A stretch of DNA of 61,671 bases from Rickettsiales bacterium. Its GTDB lineage: Bacteria; Pseudomonadota; Alphaproteobacteria; Rickettsiales; JALZUV01. Both the position numbers and the translations under genes were made by a program. The first letter of the stretch is position 1. The number at the start of each line of letters is the position of its first letter. The stretch is from positions 1 through 61,671 of the forward strand of contig JALZUV010000044.1 of assembly GCA_023301245.1 (NCBI GenBank), written 5' to 3'. Under the pieces are notes generated by a model. That model was not told the DNA's origin, ran no database searches, and worked only from the letters and a program-made list of their open reading frames with translations. Positions 35,101 through 43,684 of this stretch are shown here, piece after piece.

Positions 35101-38100
35101 GAAGCCGCGAGAGACGCCAGTGAGACGGCTAGGGATAACTCGCAACTGGCCCAGACTATTACGGAAGCCGCACGAGACCAAGCATCTGATATACTGGATG
35201 ACGTAGAAATAGCCGAGGGTGCAACCTACACAGCTCGTGATGCAGCACAACTTAGTGAGGCGGCAACGGCGGCGGCGGAGGTCGCAGCGGTAGCAGCTAA
35301 GAACCAAGCGGATACCATACTAGGTAACGTACAGGCACTAGAGACTTCCGCTGCCGCAGCCGAGGCCGCAGCCGAGGCGTTCTCTAACAGCTCGTCAACG
35401 AGTGCGGGTGCATCGGAGACTTCTCGTATAGCCGCAGATGCGGTACAAACAGATTTAGAAGCTTCTGACAAATACACAGAGCTTCACAGGGTAACGTCTA
35501 GTACAGATCGTTGGGTCCCACCCGCAGACGGTACACACACGCACCAAATCATAGGCGATGTAATACAATTCACATCCACTTTGGGTACTACGCAAAGCAA
35601 TTCCGCTGCGGGTAATACAGGCGGGGTCTACTATGAACTGCCTACAGATATAGAAACAGAGATAACGGGCGAGGATATACAGATTGTATTCTCTTTTGAA
35701 GCACCTAGCAGCAATGCGTCAACTAATGTAGGTGTAGCCTATTCTACGCATTCCGTAGGCAATACCGCATGGCGGGTACATCCTATATCCGCAACAGGGA
35801 TAACGGAGATTGCGCTTGATTACGCCGTTGGCTCTACTAATACAATATTAGGGGACTTTATAGGTATAATCGGCGACGCCGACGGGCTAGGCAATTCTGT
35901 AAATCTACATAGCGTCAAGTTATACGTAAAAGGAAGCTACTTGGATGTGGGCGCTCGACTAGCAGCCACCGCCGCCGCCACAGCAGAAGAGGGTACATTC
36001 GCTGCCGCGTCCGCAGATGAAAGCGAACAATTCTCTATAGCAGCGACTACGGCTAAGTTAGCAGCGGAAACAGCACAAGCCGCCGCTACCGTATCCGAAA
36101 CTAATGCAACACAGAGTGAGACAAACGCAGAAGGCTCCGCAGCTACGTCAGCGTCAGAAGCTACGAATTCTGCAAATAGTGCTACGAACGCAGGACAATC
36201 CGCAACAGCCGCAGCTAGCTCCGCATCCACAGCAGCATCCGAGGCTACTGACGCATCACAGAGCGCGACAGCCGCTGATACTGCAAAACTAGAGGCCGAG
36301 ACAGCACAGGCAGCGGCAGCTATATCTGCTACCAACGCGGCAGGTTCCGAGACAAACGCAGAAGGCTCCGCAGCTACGTCAGCGTCAGAAGCTACGAATT
36401 CTGCAAATAGTGCTACGAATTCTGGCAATTCAGCAAGCGCGTCTGCGACGAGTGCGTCTATAGCGGCGACAGAAGCTACTGACGCATCACAGAGCGCGAC
36501 AGCCGCTGATACCGCAAAACTAGAGGCCGAGACAGCACAGGCAGCGGCAGTAGTAGCTCGTGACGACGCCGCCGTAAGTGAGACAAACGCCGCAGGGTCT
36601 GCATCATCTGCCTTAGTAAGTGAGGGAATATCCGTTACAGCAGCCTTGGATAGCCTATACGAAGCTATACAGCTATTCCCTTCTACTTTTGAAAACGGTG
36701 ACAACTACTGGACAAATACGCTGTCTGGACTTGCAGGAACCCAAGCAGGGGTAAGCGACACAGATGATATGTCTTTAATACCAGACCTTGACAAAGGGAC
36801 TGTCTTAGAGATAGGGGCCACAAATAGTAATAAACATGTAGCGCCTAAAGGTAGACTTCGCCCATACGTCGGGCAAGTATTCCGCCTAGAGTGGGATGCT
36901 AAATATGTGGGGACAGATCAACCCGCATCACCTAGGGTGTTCTCTACGCAAGTGCGTACGGTGGACGCCGATGGGTCGTCCTTTGGTAGTAACACAGTTG
37001 GACCCACTAAAGAGTTCACGGCTGTTAACACATGGGAAACATTTTATGCGGATATCGCTATATCTAGCAGTACGGCCTCCGCACCTTTCGTATTTCCTTT
37101 TATATTCACTAACTCCAACCATAAGGAGACGGGAGATACCATTCTCGTATCTAGGTTCACTATTAGCGACGTTACGTCCGAAGTGGCAGCAAGCACAGGA
37201 GCGGCAGCGGCAGCTATATCCGCTACCAACGCGGCAGCAAGTGCTACCGCTGCGGGCCAGTCGGCAAGCTCTTCGCAAACGTTTGCGAACAACGCCAGCA
37301 CAAGTGCGGGCCAAGCCACCACAAGCGCGGGACAAGCGGCAGCAAGTGAAACCAACGCAGACAGCGCACAAGCCGCAGCGGCTACCAGTGCAACAAACGC
37401 CGCGACTAGCGAAAACAACGCAGGACAATCCGCAACAGCCGCAGCTAGCTCCGCATCCACAGCAGCCTCCGAGGCTACTGACGCAGCACAGAGCGCAAGC
37501 GCATCGGAGACCTCCCAGTTAGCAGCGGGGACCTCACAGGCAGCGGCCAATATATCACAAGGCGCAGCCGCAACGAGTGAGACAAACGCCGCAGGGTCTG
37601 CGACCTCCGCCGCGCTAGACGCCAGCTTAGCCGTATCTGCGAAGAACGACGCTGCAACAAACTCCGCGTTAAATTCGGGTGACATGTCTTTAGGCGGTGT
37701 ATACACACGTCACATACTACACGGGACTACGTACTCTTTCGCAACGATAGCAGCGGATAACAAAGTATATGTAAACGACGTACTTAACACTACGTTACAG
37801 CCGTCTACTACAACGAATATTGAATTGAGTTCTGGGGACGTTATAGAGACTGATAGTCCGTGCGCTATAGTATCCACAAGTGGTGAGGTCGCGCCATCTT
37901 CCGTACACGCAGGAACCAAGTTTGTATCGTACTCTAACAGGTCCAACCATGATCGTCGTATTACCGTAAAGGCATTATCTGACTGTGCCGTAGATTTCTT
38001 CCACTACAACCTAACAGATAGCTCAGGTCAGCAAGACGTATCAGGCGCACCAAGCTTCTCCATAGCGTTAGTAGCAGGGCAGATATACGATAGTGTTGTT

Positions 38101-41100
38101 GACTTCTCTGATGGAAACGACGACCTAGTGTCTCGTATAAAATCATCTGGCCCTATTATCGTGCGCGTGTCCTCTAATGGTAATGGGTCAGATAGGGAAT
38201 TATTACTACCAGCTAAACCAAGGGCTATACTTGCTCGGGGTGGTTCAGCAAATACATACGCATTTGATTACAACGACACCATAGAGCTGTACGCATCGGA
38301 CGGGGCTGGTAACTTAACAAGCACCACTTATGCGCCTTCTGGTGTTTATAATGCCGCCATTGGTGACGGAGACGGGTTAGGGATGAATAACTCTCTACCA
38401 CTAGACGCATTAGGTGATACCTATGTTCTGCCACACAATATGTCCGATTACCGTATTGTAACAACAGAACCCGATAACACTATCATAGTGTCTAATAGTA
38501 CGGGTATATTGTTTGAGCACACTAGCCCAAGTACAACAAGTTTTGAGACGCCATTCGCCGTAGAGTACGGACCTCAAGCAGGCACTCAAACAGGGCAGGA
38601 AACTGGTCCTATTACAGTCATAGGAGACAAACCATTCTTCCTGCGAACTAACCATTCAACTACCCAAGGAGAGTATTCTGTTATCGGGTGGAGACAAGCA
38701 TCCGCAAACGCATCATCCGCGACGGGTAGTATACAGGCCGCACTAGAGGCTACGGCGGCGGCTAGTTCTGCAACTACAGCAATAGCAGAGGCTACAGACG
38801 CAGCAAGCCAAGCGGCAATCGCAACAACAGAGCGCATAGCGGCGGAGAGTGCGCGAGATAATGCTGCGGGTTCCGCAAGCGCAGCGTCTACGTCAGCGTC
38901 TAGTGCAGCAACCCAAGCGGCCAATGCGGGTAACAGCGCAACGGCAGCGTCTACCAGTGCAAACACAGCGTCCACATCTGCTGGAAACGCGTCGGTTAGT
39001 GAAGGTAACGCAGCAACTAGCGAGACAAACGCAGCTGGCTCAGCTACGTCCGCAGCGGCTAGCCAAGCATTAACGGCCAACCTATACGGAGATACAATTG
39101 ATGCAGTAAACACGATAACGTGGTCTGATTACCCTAATGTTGAAACATGGAGCGCTAACTCGACAGGGTTACCAGAGGATAAAAATGACCTATCAGTAGC
39201 GCTAGATAATGATGGCGGCTATAGTGTGGTTGGTTCTAGTCATGCCGTAGGTCCGAAACATATTTTCGACGCTAAACGTATTTACGAGGTAACGGTAGAC
39301 GTGGATATTACTGCCGACCCGAACGGCACTGTATGCAGGATACAAATAGCCGTTTACGCGTTAGACGCATCTGGCGTAGCCGTAGACTCAAATCCGTGGA
39401 TGATACTACAGGACGGTGCCAACAGAGGGACGGGGAGACGGACGTATACCCAACGCGTAACAGCGCTAAGCTCAGCACCTTCTGGTGTGTTCATACATAA
39501 TGATAGTGCGTTAGCGGAGAAAATATCAATACGCGGTGGTTGGAGATCAGGCGACAGCGCAACAGAGGGTACAATACATTCCTTAAAAATAAGAGACGTG
39601 ACACAAGAGGTTTATGCCGAGGTAGAAGCAACAGCGGCAGCTACGTCCGCAAGTGCAGCCGCTGTAAGTGCCATGTCTTCGCAAACGTTTGCAAACACGT
39701 CGTCTACCCAAGCAAACAACGCTAGTACCAGTGCAGGACAAGCGAGTGTAAGCGCCACGCAATCGGCCACAGCTGCTACCAACGCTGCCGATAGTGAGAG
39801 CGCGGCAGCAGCAAGTGAAACGGCTGCGTCTGGGTTCTCGTCTGCCGCGTCAACGCAAGCAACAAACGCCAGCACAAGCGCGAGCCAAGCGGGCGTAAGT
39901 GCTACACAGAGTGCCGCGTCTGCTACCAACGCGGCGGGGTCTGCTACACAAGCCTCCGCTTCCGCACTAGAGGCTATTAACGCATCTGTGGGTAGGAACC
40001 TTCTCGAAGACGCCCGTATACTAGAGAATACGTGGAGTGCGGGACCCTTCGTAACGCCGACAGCCACGGCGGCTTACTATGAGTGGTCAAGCAACAGCGT
40101 CAATAACTGGGCTGTTGAGGGCTTTAGAACCTACGCTATACAGCAATTAAATACCGATAGCGTAGGTTCTAATGACGCGGTATCTAAAAGGGTTGCCGTT
40201 GAGGCTGGTAATTACTACGAAGGTTCCATAGATAGCGGTGCACATCGTTGTGACGCGGAAATAAGAATGCAGTGGCTAGACATAGACGGTAATTCCTTAG
40301 GTTATGTACGTCCTGCAAGTGACGCACAAAGCCGAAACAAGTCGGAGGCTGGCGGCGGCTTACAGCTGGAAGATTGGAAACGTATATGGGTATCAGCCCA
40401 AGCGCCCGCTAGTGCGGCATTCTGTAGACTGCATCTACGTAAGTTTGCTACAAACGCAGGACAAGTAAACAGTTACCTATTCCTATCTCGCCCGATGATA
40501 GCTGTGTCTAAGGCGGGGCAAACGGAAGCAGGGGAATGGACTGACGGTAGTAACTCTGCGACCATTGAAAACCTATATAGCGTTACGGCCACAAACACGG
40601 CCAGTGCAGCTAGTTTGCAACAACAGGTAACGACTAACCTTGCCTCTGCCGCCATAACACAGACAGCGGTCACTAACTTAGAGAATAAGATAGACGCGGC
40701 AGTAATCACCGTGTCTGCTAGCGCGGGGGATGCTAATACGGCTAGCATGACAATAGGTGCAACTAAGGCAGATGGCTCCTTATTCAACTACGTCTTGTTC
40801 GAAACAGACCAGCTAGGGTTTAAAGCTGCGAACGGACAAGGCTTCACGGCTACAGGGATGGGTATCTATAAAGATATACCAACTATTGATGTCAGCTCCG
40901 ACGGCAACTGGATGCTCGTACAAGGCGTAAACTTCGGTAGCGGTAGTGATCTACTTTATTGGTACGGACCTAATGTAGGCTCCCCCGATAACTGTACGCG
41001 ACAGAACGGTAACCAAGTTAACACAGCTGACGGTGAGATTTGGCAATTTGGGGCAAAGCTCGGAGGGACTGCCGTTAATACCAACAAGTCCATATCAAGC

Positions 41101-41538
41101 CAAGGCACAGTCACTGATACAGGTATAGGGTCTAATGGTAATATTAAAACAATCACAGCTACGACTACTGCTACCGCTGGACGATCGTATTACATATATG
41201 GGGCGGGTAATGCGACCTCAGGAACTACTACGTACAGTTCCGGGTCGGCTACCGTTGATGGGGAGTATCGTATAGCTGGAGGTACTTGGTCTGATGTAGA
41301 CAACATAGGGCCTGCAACAATATCTGGCATCGTTACGTCCGTTATTCACGAATTCGACCATGAATTTGACGCGTACTTTGTTTCCGAGACTTGGACTGCA
41401 TCTATATCAGAAAGCCAAAGTATATTAACTAACGCAGTTAATAATTATGAAGCTAAGGCTACGGGGTCCCGTACTAAACCATCTGGGTTCGGCAATGACA
41501 ATATATCAGTACGCATAGTTACAACAGAGCCGGGGTAG
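32131..41538 (+). CDS. tail tip / host-specificity protein, lambda gpJ-like, 3135 aa
   Basis: Residues about 1-640 match the gpJ core (SLKAKSVARILEIIAEGPIK near residue 31). FnIII-like domains follow to about 950. The rest alternates Ala/Ser/Thr-rich coiled segments (about 955-1110, 1270-1505, 1690-1845, 2190-2315, 2497-2620) with five beta-rich, probably jelly-roll or carbohydrate-binding modules. The C-terminal 270 residues resemble the DUF1983-type end of central fibre proteins. Sites 15-17 are read as SQTFAN at domain borders. Expected to contact the receptor. Confidence 0.88.
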   Translation: MAKRIDENGSFIASGAGGGKSGGSSSPTEAPNSLKAKSVARILEIIAEGPIKGLVDGDKSLFFNKVPYANADGGLNFDGISYAFLNGSPDQEALEGFTDITTTISVSTEVDRSTSVIRRITNPDVDTTVVTVSVPNLTKLDSKTGDLNGSRVDVAVYVKSDADASGSVYVRKVRDIIQGKTTSTYERAYRIPLEGEGPWDIKMERITADSSSSTLQNSTFFTRYSEIISHKIAYQDSVILATEVDAELFGSSPPSRAVEIYGLLVNYPSNYDPDTRTYTGLWDGTFTFGYCNNPAWVLWDMLTSRKHGARLPAAYIDKWGFYEVAQYSDELVSDGLGGTEPRFTFNGTVQTREDAYKVIQSIASMMRSAAYFSTGLIRLSQDKPAAPEKLFNQTNVIGDFNYSGTARAARHTVAQVQWVNPEIDYESDIEVVENRAAILKYGYRALDLTAFGTTSRGQAHRQGRYVLATEELESEIVQFKVGQDSADLLPGDVILVSDPSQSTAEVGGRNIGATLTTLSLDRHIVVAPTKNCFITFHLADGTPHVSAITSDNESTNIVTLVTPIPDADLLPDALSSIWVMYNDDIEPKPFRIMDIEEEEPNEYKIVASQYAEEKFNIVDNFLDIEAGDNSYSSLANPTAIGAVTGLDLSFRSRLQDGRVRMYAELDWVQPDAEQVRGYVVSYQYENNNWIQLPEVQTTNIELTDIIAGEYRFVVRAVNMFGIMSPRTAIDGNFGNADASTQAPISNLLSELGNTLFEGADCTVSWNSESIVSDATDVTDGKDPFFKHFLIDVYNAEGTKLLRSETTKDTHFNYTYAMNEADNGSAVRSFQIRVAFVDVNDNTSTYLSQTFANPQANNPTVTAEGQNGRVTLTYPRPLHPDFSGLRVHASTSQDFTVNEGSIVYEGSGDPSWPAPSGTPVYYRYAAYDSFGKDGLVYSAEGVVTTTAVSLDDMPVEFSIIEGEIAAAQAQLDDLEEAYGDSQSAAASTAAAEAARDASETARDNSQLAQTITEAARDQASDILDDVEIAEGATYTARDAAQLSEAATAAAEVAAVAAKNQADTILGNVQALETSAAAAEAAAEAFSNSSSTSAGASETSRIAADAVQTDLEASDKYTELHRVTSSTDRWVPPADGTHTHQIIGDVIQFTSTLGTTQSNSAAGNTGGVYYELPTDIETEITGEDIQIVFSFEAPSSNASTNVGVAYSTHSVGNTAWRVHPISATGITEIALDYAVGSTNTILGDFIGIIGDADGLGNSVNLHSVKLYVKGSYLDVGARLAATAAATAEEGTFAAASADESEQFSIAATTAKLAAETAQAAATVSETNATQSETNAEGSAATSASEATNSANSATNAGQSATAAASSASTAASEATDASQSATAADTAKLEAETAQAAAAISATNAAGSETNAEGSAATSASEATNSANSATNSGNSASASATSASIAATEATDASQSATAADTAKLEAETAQAAAVVARDDAAVSETNAAGSASSALVSEGISVTAALDSLYEAIQLFPSTFENGDNYWTNTLSGLAGTQAGVSDTDDMSLIPDLDKGTVLEIGATNSNKHVAPKGRLRPYVGQVFRLEWDAKYVGTDQPASPRVFSTQVRTVDADGSSFGSNTVGPTKEFTAVNTWETFYADIAISSSTASAPFVFPFIFTNSNHKETGDTILVSRFTISDVTSEVAASTGAAAAAISATNAAASATAAGQSASSSQTFANNASTSAGQATTSAGQAAASETNADSAQAAAATSATNAATSENNAGQSATAAASSASTAASEATDAAQSASASETSQLAAGTSQAAANISQGAAATSETNAAGSATSAALDASLAVSAKNDAATNSALNSGDMSLGGVYTRHILHGTTYSFATIAADNKVYVNDVLNTTLQPSTTTNIELSSGDVIETDSPCAIVSTSGEVAPSSVHAGTKFVSYSNRSNHDRRITVKALSDCAVDFFHYNLTDSSGQQDVSGAPSFSIALVAGQIYDSVVDFSDGNDDLVSRIKSSGPIIVRVSSNGNGSDRELLLPAKPRAILARGGSANTYAFDYNDTIELYASDGAGNLTSTTYAPSGVYNAAIGDGDGLGMNNSLPLDALGDTYVLPHNMSDYRIVTTEPDNTIIVSNSTGILFEHTSPSTTSFETPFAVEYGPQAGTQTGQETGPITVIGDKPFFLRTNHSTTQGEYSVIGWRQASANASSATGSIQAALEATAAASSATTAIAEATDAASQAAIATTERIAAESARDNAAGSASAASTSASSAATQAANAGNSATAASTSANTASTSAGNASVSEGNAATSETNAAGSATSAAASQALTANLYGDTIDAVNTITWSDYPNVETWSANSTGLPEDKNDLSVALDNDGGYSVVGSSHAVGPKHIFDAKRIYEVTVDVDITADPNGTVCRIQIAVYALDASGVAVDSNPWMILQDGANRGTGRRTYTQRVTALSSAPSGVFIHNDSALAEKISIRGGWRSGDSATEGTIHSLKIRDVTQEVYAEVEATAAATSASAAAVSAMSSQTFANTSSTQANNASTSAGQASVSATQSATAATNAADSESAAAASETAASGFSSAASTQATNASTSASQAGVSATQSAASATNAAGSATQASASALEAINASVGRNLLEDARILENTWSAGPFVTPTATAAYYEWSSNSVNNWAVEGFRTYAIQQLNTDSVGSNDAVSKRVAVEAGNYYEGSIDSGAHRCDAEIRMQWLDIDGNSLGYVRPASDAQSRNKSEAGGGLQLEDWKRIWVSAQAPASAAFCRLHLRKFATNAGQVNSYLFLSRPMIAVSKAGQTEAGEWTDGSNSATIENLYSVTATNTASAASLQQQVTTNLASAAITQTAVTNLENKIDAAVITVSASAGDANTASMTIGATKADGSLFNYVLFETDQLGFKAANGQGFTATGMGIYKDIPTIDVSSDGNWMLVQGVNFGSGSDLLYWYGPNVGSPDNCTRQNGNQVNTADGEIWQFGAKLGGTAVNTNKSISSQGTVTDTGIGSNGNIKTITATTTATAGRSYYIYGAGNATSGTTTYSSGSATVDGEYRIAGGTWSDVDNIGPATISGIVTSVIHEFDHEFDAYFVSETWTASISESQSILTNAVNNYEAKATGSRTKPSGFGNDNISVRIVTTEPG
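34671..34682. repeat. dispersed palindrome, site 15
   Basis: Perfect GCAAACGTTTGC in the gpJ-like gene (about residue 848), read as SQTFA. Confidence 0.97.
36118..36549 (+). repeat. 231-bp period repeat in the gpJ-like gene
   Basis: A 71-bp block at 36118-36188 is repeated exactly at 36349-36419. The following part (about 36244-36318) is repeated with near identity at about 36475-36549, again offset by 231 bp (77 codons). A block at about 36189-36260 recurs with few changes at about 37420-37491. All encode Ala/Ser/Thr-rich coiled segments. Confidence 0.85.
37275..37286. repeat. dispersed palindrome, site 16
   Basis: Perfect GCAAACGTTTGC in the gpJ-like gene (about residue 1715), read as SQTFA in a coiled segment. 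Confidence 0.97.
39681..39692. repeat. dispersed palindrome, site 17
   Basis: Perfect GCAAACGTTTGC in the gpJ-like gene (about residue 2517), read as SQTFA in a coiled segment. Confidence 0.97.
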
Positions 41539-41552
41539 TAGATATGAATTAA

Positions 41553-41579
41553 CACCACACACACCACACACACCACACA
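41553..41579 (+). repeat. 9-bp tandem repeat, three copies
   Basis: Three perfect head-to-tail copies of CACCACACA in the gap after the gpJ-like gene. They run straight into a 15-bp inverted repeat. Confidence 0.9.
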
Positions 41580-41615
41580 TACCCTAAAACACAATTTACA
41601 TGTGTTTTAGGGTAT
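41579..41615 (+). terminator. 15-bp perfect inverted repeat after the tail operon
   Basis: Arms 41579-41593 (ATACCCTAAAACACA) and 41601-41615 are exact complements around a 7-nt loop. There is no T-run after the second arm, though the arms contain runs of A and T (AAAA, TTTT). It probably ends or protects the tail transcript; an alternative is an operator. Confidence 0.55.
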
Positions 41616-41656
41616 GCTAAAGATAGCCACGCCAACACAAACAATAGGAGTTCATA

Positions 41657-42067
41657 ATGAACGAAGCAGAAATTGAAGAAGAACAAAATATCATAGATAT
41701 CGAGGCCGCAATACAAGCGGGTTTTGAAGCTGTGCACATATCCATCGACGGTGAAAAACTTACGCTCGTCGAAGGTCTTAAAGCTCTCAGAAAAGCGCTA
41801 GGCGTCGATGACGATGCACGGGCCAATAAAACAACGGTTGTGGGTAACACAATCACAGTGCTTACGCATTTCGAAAAAATCGTATTCCGTACGACAGAGC
41901 AACGCGAGTCTGACAAAGCAGCCGTGGCTCAACGAGCGGAACAAGAGGAAGAGGACGAGAAGGTTGACGCCTACCGTGCTCAGCTTCGCAAAGACAAAGC
42001 GAAGAAAAAGGGACAGGTAGGGAATAAGCAATCCTCTGCGGCACCGTCCTCTTCCAAAAAAGCGTAA
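41657..42067 (+). CDS. hypothetical protein, 136 aa
   Basis: The acidic N-terminus (MNEAEIEEEQNIIDIEAAIQ) is helical. The central part is beta/alpha and the end is charged (KDKAKKKGQVGN) and Ser-rich. TAGGAG precedes the start. First gene after the long tail operon. Function not recognised; a virion-associated or lysis-regulation role is possible by position only. Confidence 0.58.
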   Translation: MNEAEIEEEQNIIDIEAAIQAGFEAVHISIDGEKLTLVEGLKALRKALGVDDDARANKTTVVGNTITVLTHFEKIVFRTTEQRESDKAAVAQRAEQEEEDEKVDAYRAQLRKDKAKKKGQVGNKQSSAAPSSSKKA

Positions 42068-42108
42068 TAGACTAGCTTAACTCGTTTTACTTTAACAAGG
42101 AACAGACT

Positions 42109-42276
42109 ATGGAAAATGCAGCACCTTATATAATCCTAGCCGTGGTATTATTAGCCGCAGCGGGGTTAGTCATTCGCCTTCGCGCCAAGAGCAAGGACTA
42201 CTCGTCAACCACGGGTACTGGCGCGGCTGGCGGCGTTCGCAGTGACGGCGGCGGTAGCCAAACTCAACAGCGTTAA
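42109..42276 (+). CDS. small single-pass membrane protein, 55 aa
   Basis: AACAAGGAACAG precedes ATG 42109. Residues about 5-23 (APYIILAVVLLAAAGLVI) form one membrane helix, followed by a basic turn (RLRAKSK) and a Gly/Ser-rich tail ending QTQQR. The topology fits a pinholin-like or accessory lysis protein, and it lies 1.4 kb upstream of the spanins, but no family was recognised. Confidence 0.6.
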   Translation: MENAAPYIILAVVLLAAAGLVIRLRAKSKDYSSTTGTGAAGGVRSDGGGSQTQQR

Positions 42277-42319
42277 TTCACACAACTTAGGTCCGCCTCA
42301 CGGCGGGCCACAACACTTA

Positions 42320-42331
42320 GCAAACGTTTGC
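42320..42331. repeat. dispersed palindrome, site 18
   Basis: Perfect GCAAACGTTTGC ending 7 bp before the ATG at 42339, where a ribosome-binding site would normally be. Confidence 0.97.
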
Positions 42332-42338
42332 GAACACC

Positions 42339-42569
42339 ATGACCAACAAAATACACCAAGAATTATTACAGCTAGCAGTCGGCACGGATATGCTAGCCGT
42401 TAAGGCCCAAGCCCTTGTGGCGCGTATGCCGCCTAAATCCCCAGCCAGAATAGAACTCAATAAGCGTATAGACGACTTCCTACGCTTCTCAGTAAAGGCC
42501 AAAGCCGAAGCGAAACAGCTACGTATGAAAGAAGCCGAGGATAAAGCCAAAAATGCCCCCGACGAATAA
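42339..42569 (+). CDS. small helical protein, 76 aa
   Basis: Predicted almost entirely helical, with a Lys/Ala-rich C-terminal half (SVKAKAEAKQLRMKEAEDKA). No normal ribosome-binding site: the palindrome occupies that place. It overlaps the next gene by 17 nt. Function unknown. Confidence 0.5.
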   Translation: MTNKIHQELLQLAVGTDMLAVKAQALVARMPPKSPARIELNKRIDDFLRFSVKAKAEAKQLRMKEAEDKAKNAPDE

Positions 42570-42981
42570 GAACGGCCTCGTCTACGTAGACGATGATCTC
42601 ATACGGTCCCTGACGGGGCTAAGCGATACCGTCAACCAGAACACTGCACTAGACACAAGATGCGGGGCGTACTACACGTCCGATGAATTCTGGGAGCATT
42701 ATATGGGGGAAACCAATCCCCATAAGATGCAAGCAGTAGAAAAGCGTCATCACTTCATAAGCCTTGGCATACCTCCCATTTGCGTACAAGTCGCCACGTA
42801 TAAGCGCACCTATGGTCACGAAGGTAGAAAAGAGCGCGTAGGGTTGGTTGTAAATGCAATATCAGGCCGATTGTTTTTCTCTGATGATGTAGCCGAGCCT
42901 GCCCATCATAACCATATAGGCGGCAATAGCTTCACGGCGATAGCAGACCCCCTATCCCAACGCTGGCAGGTCTTAAAATAA
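42553..42981 (+). CDS. hypothetical protein, 142 aa
   Basis: Begins MPPTNKNGLVYVDDDLIRSL. It has a His-rich C-terminal region (PAHHNHIGGNSF) that could bind metal. No family recognised. It overlaps the helical protein before it and ends just before palindrome site 19. Confidence 0.55.
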   Translation: MPPTNKNGLVYVDDDLIRSLTGLSDTVNQNTALDTRCGAYYTSDEFWEHYMGETNPHKMQAVEKRHHFISLGIPPICVQVATYKRTYGHEGRKERVGLVVNAISGRLFFSDDVAEPAHHNHIGGNSFTAIADPLSQRWQVLK

Positions 42982-42984
42982 TAC

Positions 42985-43014
42985 TTGCGCAAACGTTTGC
43001 AACTGCTACATATA
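42985..43014 (+). promoter_or_regulatory. weak promoter overlapping palindrome site 19
   Basis: TTGCGC (42985-42990) followed by an AT-rich CATATA (43009-43014) at 18 bp. The palindrome lies across the -35 end and spacer, similar to site 1. The -10 match is poor. Confidence 0.35.
42989..43000. repeat. dispersed palindrome, site 19
   Basis: Perfect GCAAACGTTTGC, intergenic, 8 bp after a stop codon and 53 bp before the next start. Confidence 0.97.
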
Positions 43015-43052
43015 CACGTCTTAAAGCCTTTCACTAAACTATGGAGACCACC

Positions 43053-43577
43053 ATGAAATTCAATACACACGGCGCTGTACTTATGGCAGCGCTTACTTGC
43101 TTCGGACGCATCACAGGCGACGAAGAGCTGATTTCAGTATCTGCCGACGCACGAGACTTATTCAACGGGGACACAGACGAAACGCTTGGGCAATGCCAAT
43201 CCCTCGTAGCTCGCTTCGATGCTATTGAGCCTGCCGAGGCCCCTGAGGAAACCGAAGAGGCCATCGCCCCGAACGACGACGGTGACGACGAACCCGATGG
43301 CTCGGTATCCGAAGAGGACAAAGAGGAGATGCCAGACCTACTAGGGTCCGACGTACAGCCTGCGTCTTGGGATATGCCACCGTCTGACGTAGGCGGAGCA
43401 ATCACCGTCGTCACACTCGGCGAAGTCGTTAATGACGCATTCTCCCGCTCTGGCCTTACCGCAGAGGGATGGAATGACCTAACGCAACAGGAACGCGAAG
43501 ACGCAATTTCTATCGTAGCTGCCGAAGTCGAACTAGCTGTGGCTGACAGAGGCGACAAGGACGACGAAGAGGAGTAG
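43053..43577 (+). CDS. acidic hypothetical protein, 174 aa
   Basis: The start at 43053 is favoured because TGGAGACC lies upstream; the in-frame ATG at 43041 overlaps that site. N-terminal helical region (FNTHGAVLMAALTCFGRI), then a very acidic linker (APEETEEAIAPNDDGDDEPD) and a C-terminal helical domain (QQEREDAISIVAAEVELA). No family recognised. Followed by a palindrome and a terminator. Confidence 0.58.
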   Translation: MKFNTHGAVLMAALTCFGRITGDEELISVSADARDLFNGDTDETLGQCQSLVARFDAIEPAEAPEETEEAIAPNDDGDDEPDGSVSEEDKEEMPDLLGSDVQPASWDMPPSDVGGAITVVTLGEVVNDAFSRSGLTAEGWNDLTQQEREDAISIVAAEVELAVADRGDKDDEEE

Positions 43578-43586
43578 CCTATCTTC

Positions 43587-43598
43587 GCAAACGTTTGC
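43587..43598. repeat. dispersed palindrome, site 20
   Basis: Perfect GCAAACGTTTGC, intergenic, directly upstream of the terminator at 43599. Confidence 0.97.
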
Positions 43599-43633
43599 AA
43601 AGGGTCGGGGGTTTACGCCTCTGGCCCTTTTTT
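43599..43633 (+). terminator. Rho-independent terminator
   Basis: AAGGGTC pairs with GGCCCTT (one G-U pair) and is followed by a T-run. It lies immediately after palindrome site 20, so roadblock and terminator could act together. Confidence 0.75.
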
Positions 43634-43684
43634 AATGCGTGTATATGTGCTAGAGCGCACGGGTACACAGTAAGGACCCCCGAC

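Noticed and set aside
35937..37706. Long Ala/Val-rich minus-strand open frames opposite the gpJ-like gene
   Set aside because: They are complements of Ala/Ser/Thr-rich coiled repeats, a composition effect, with no gene-like start or domain.
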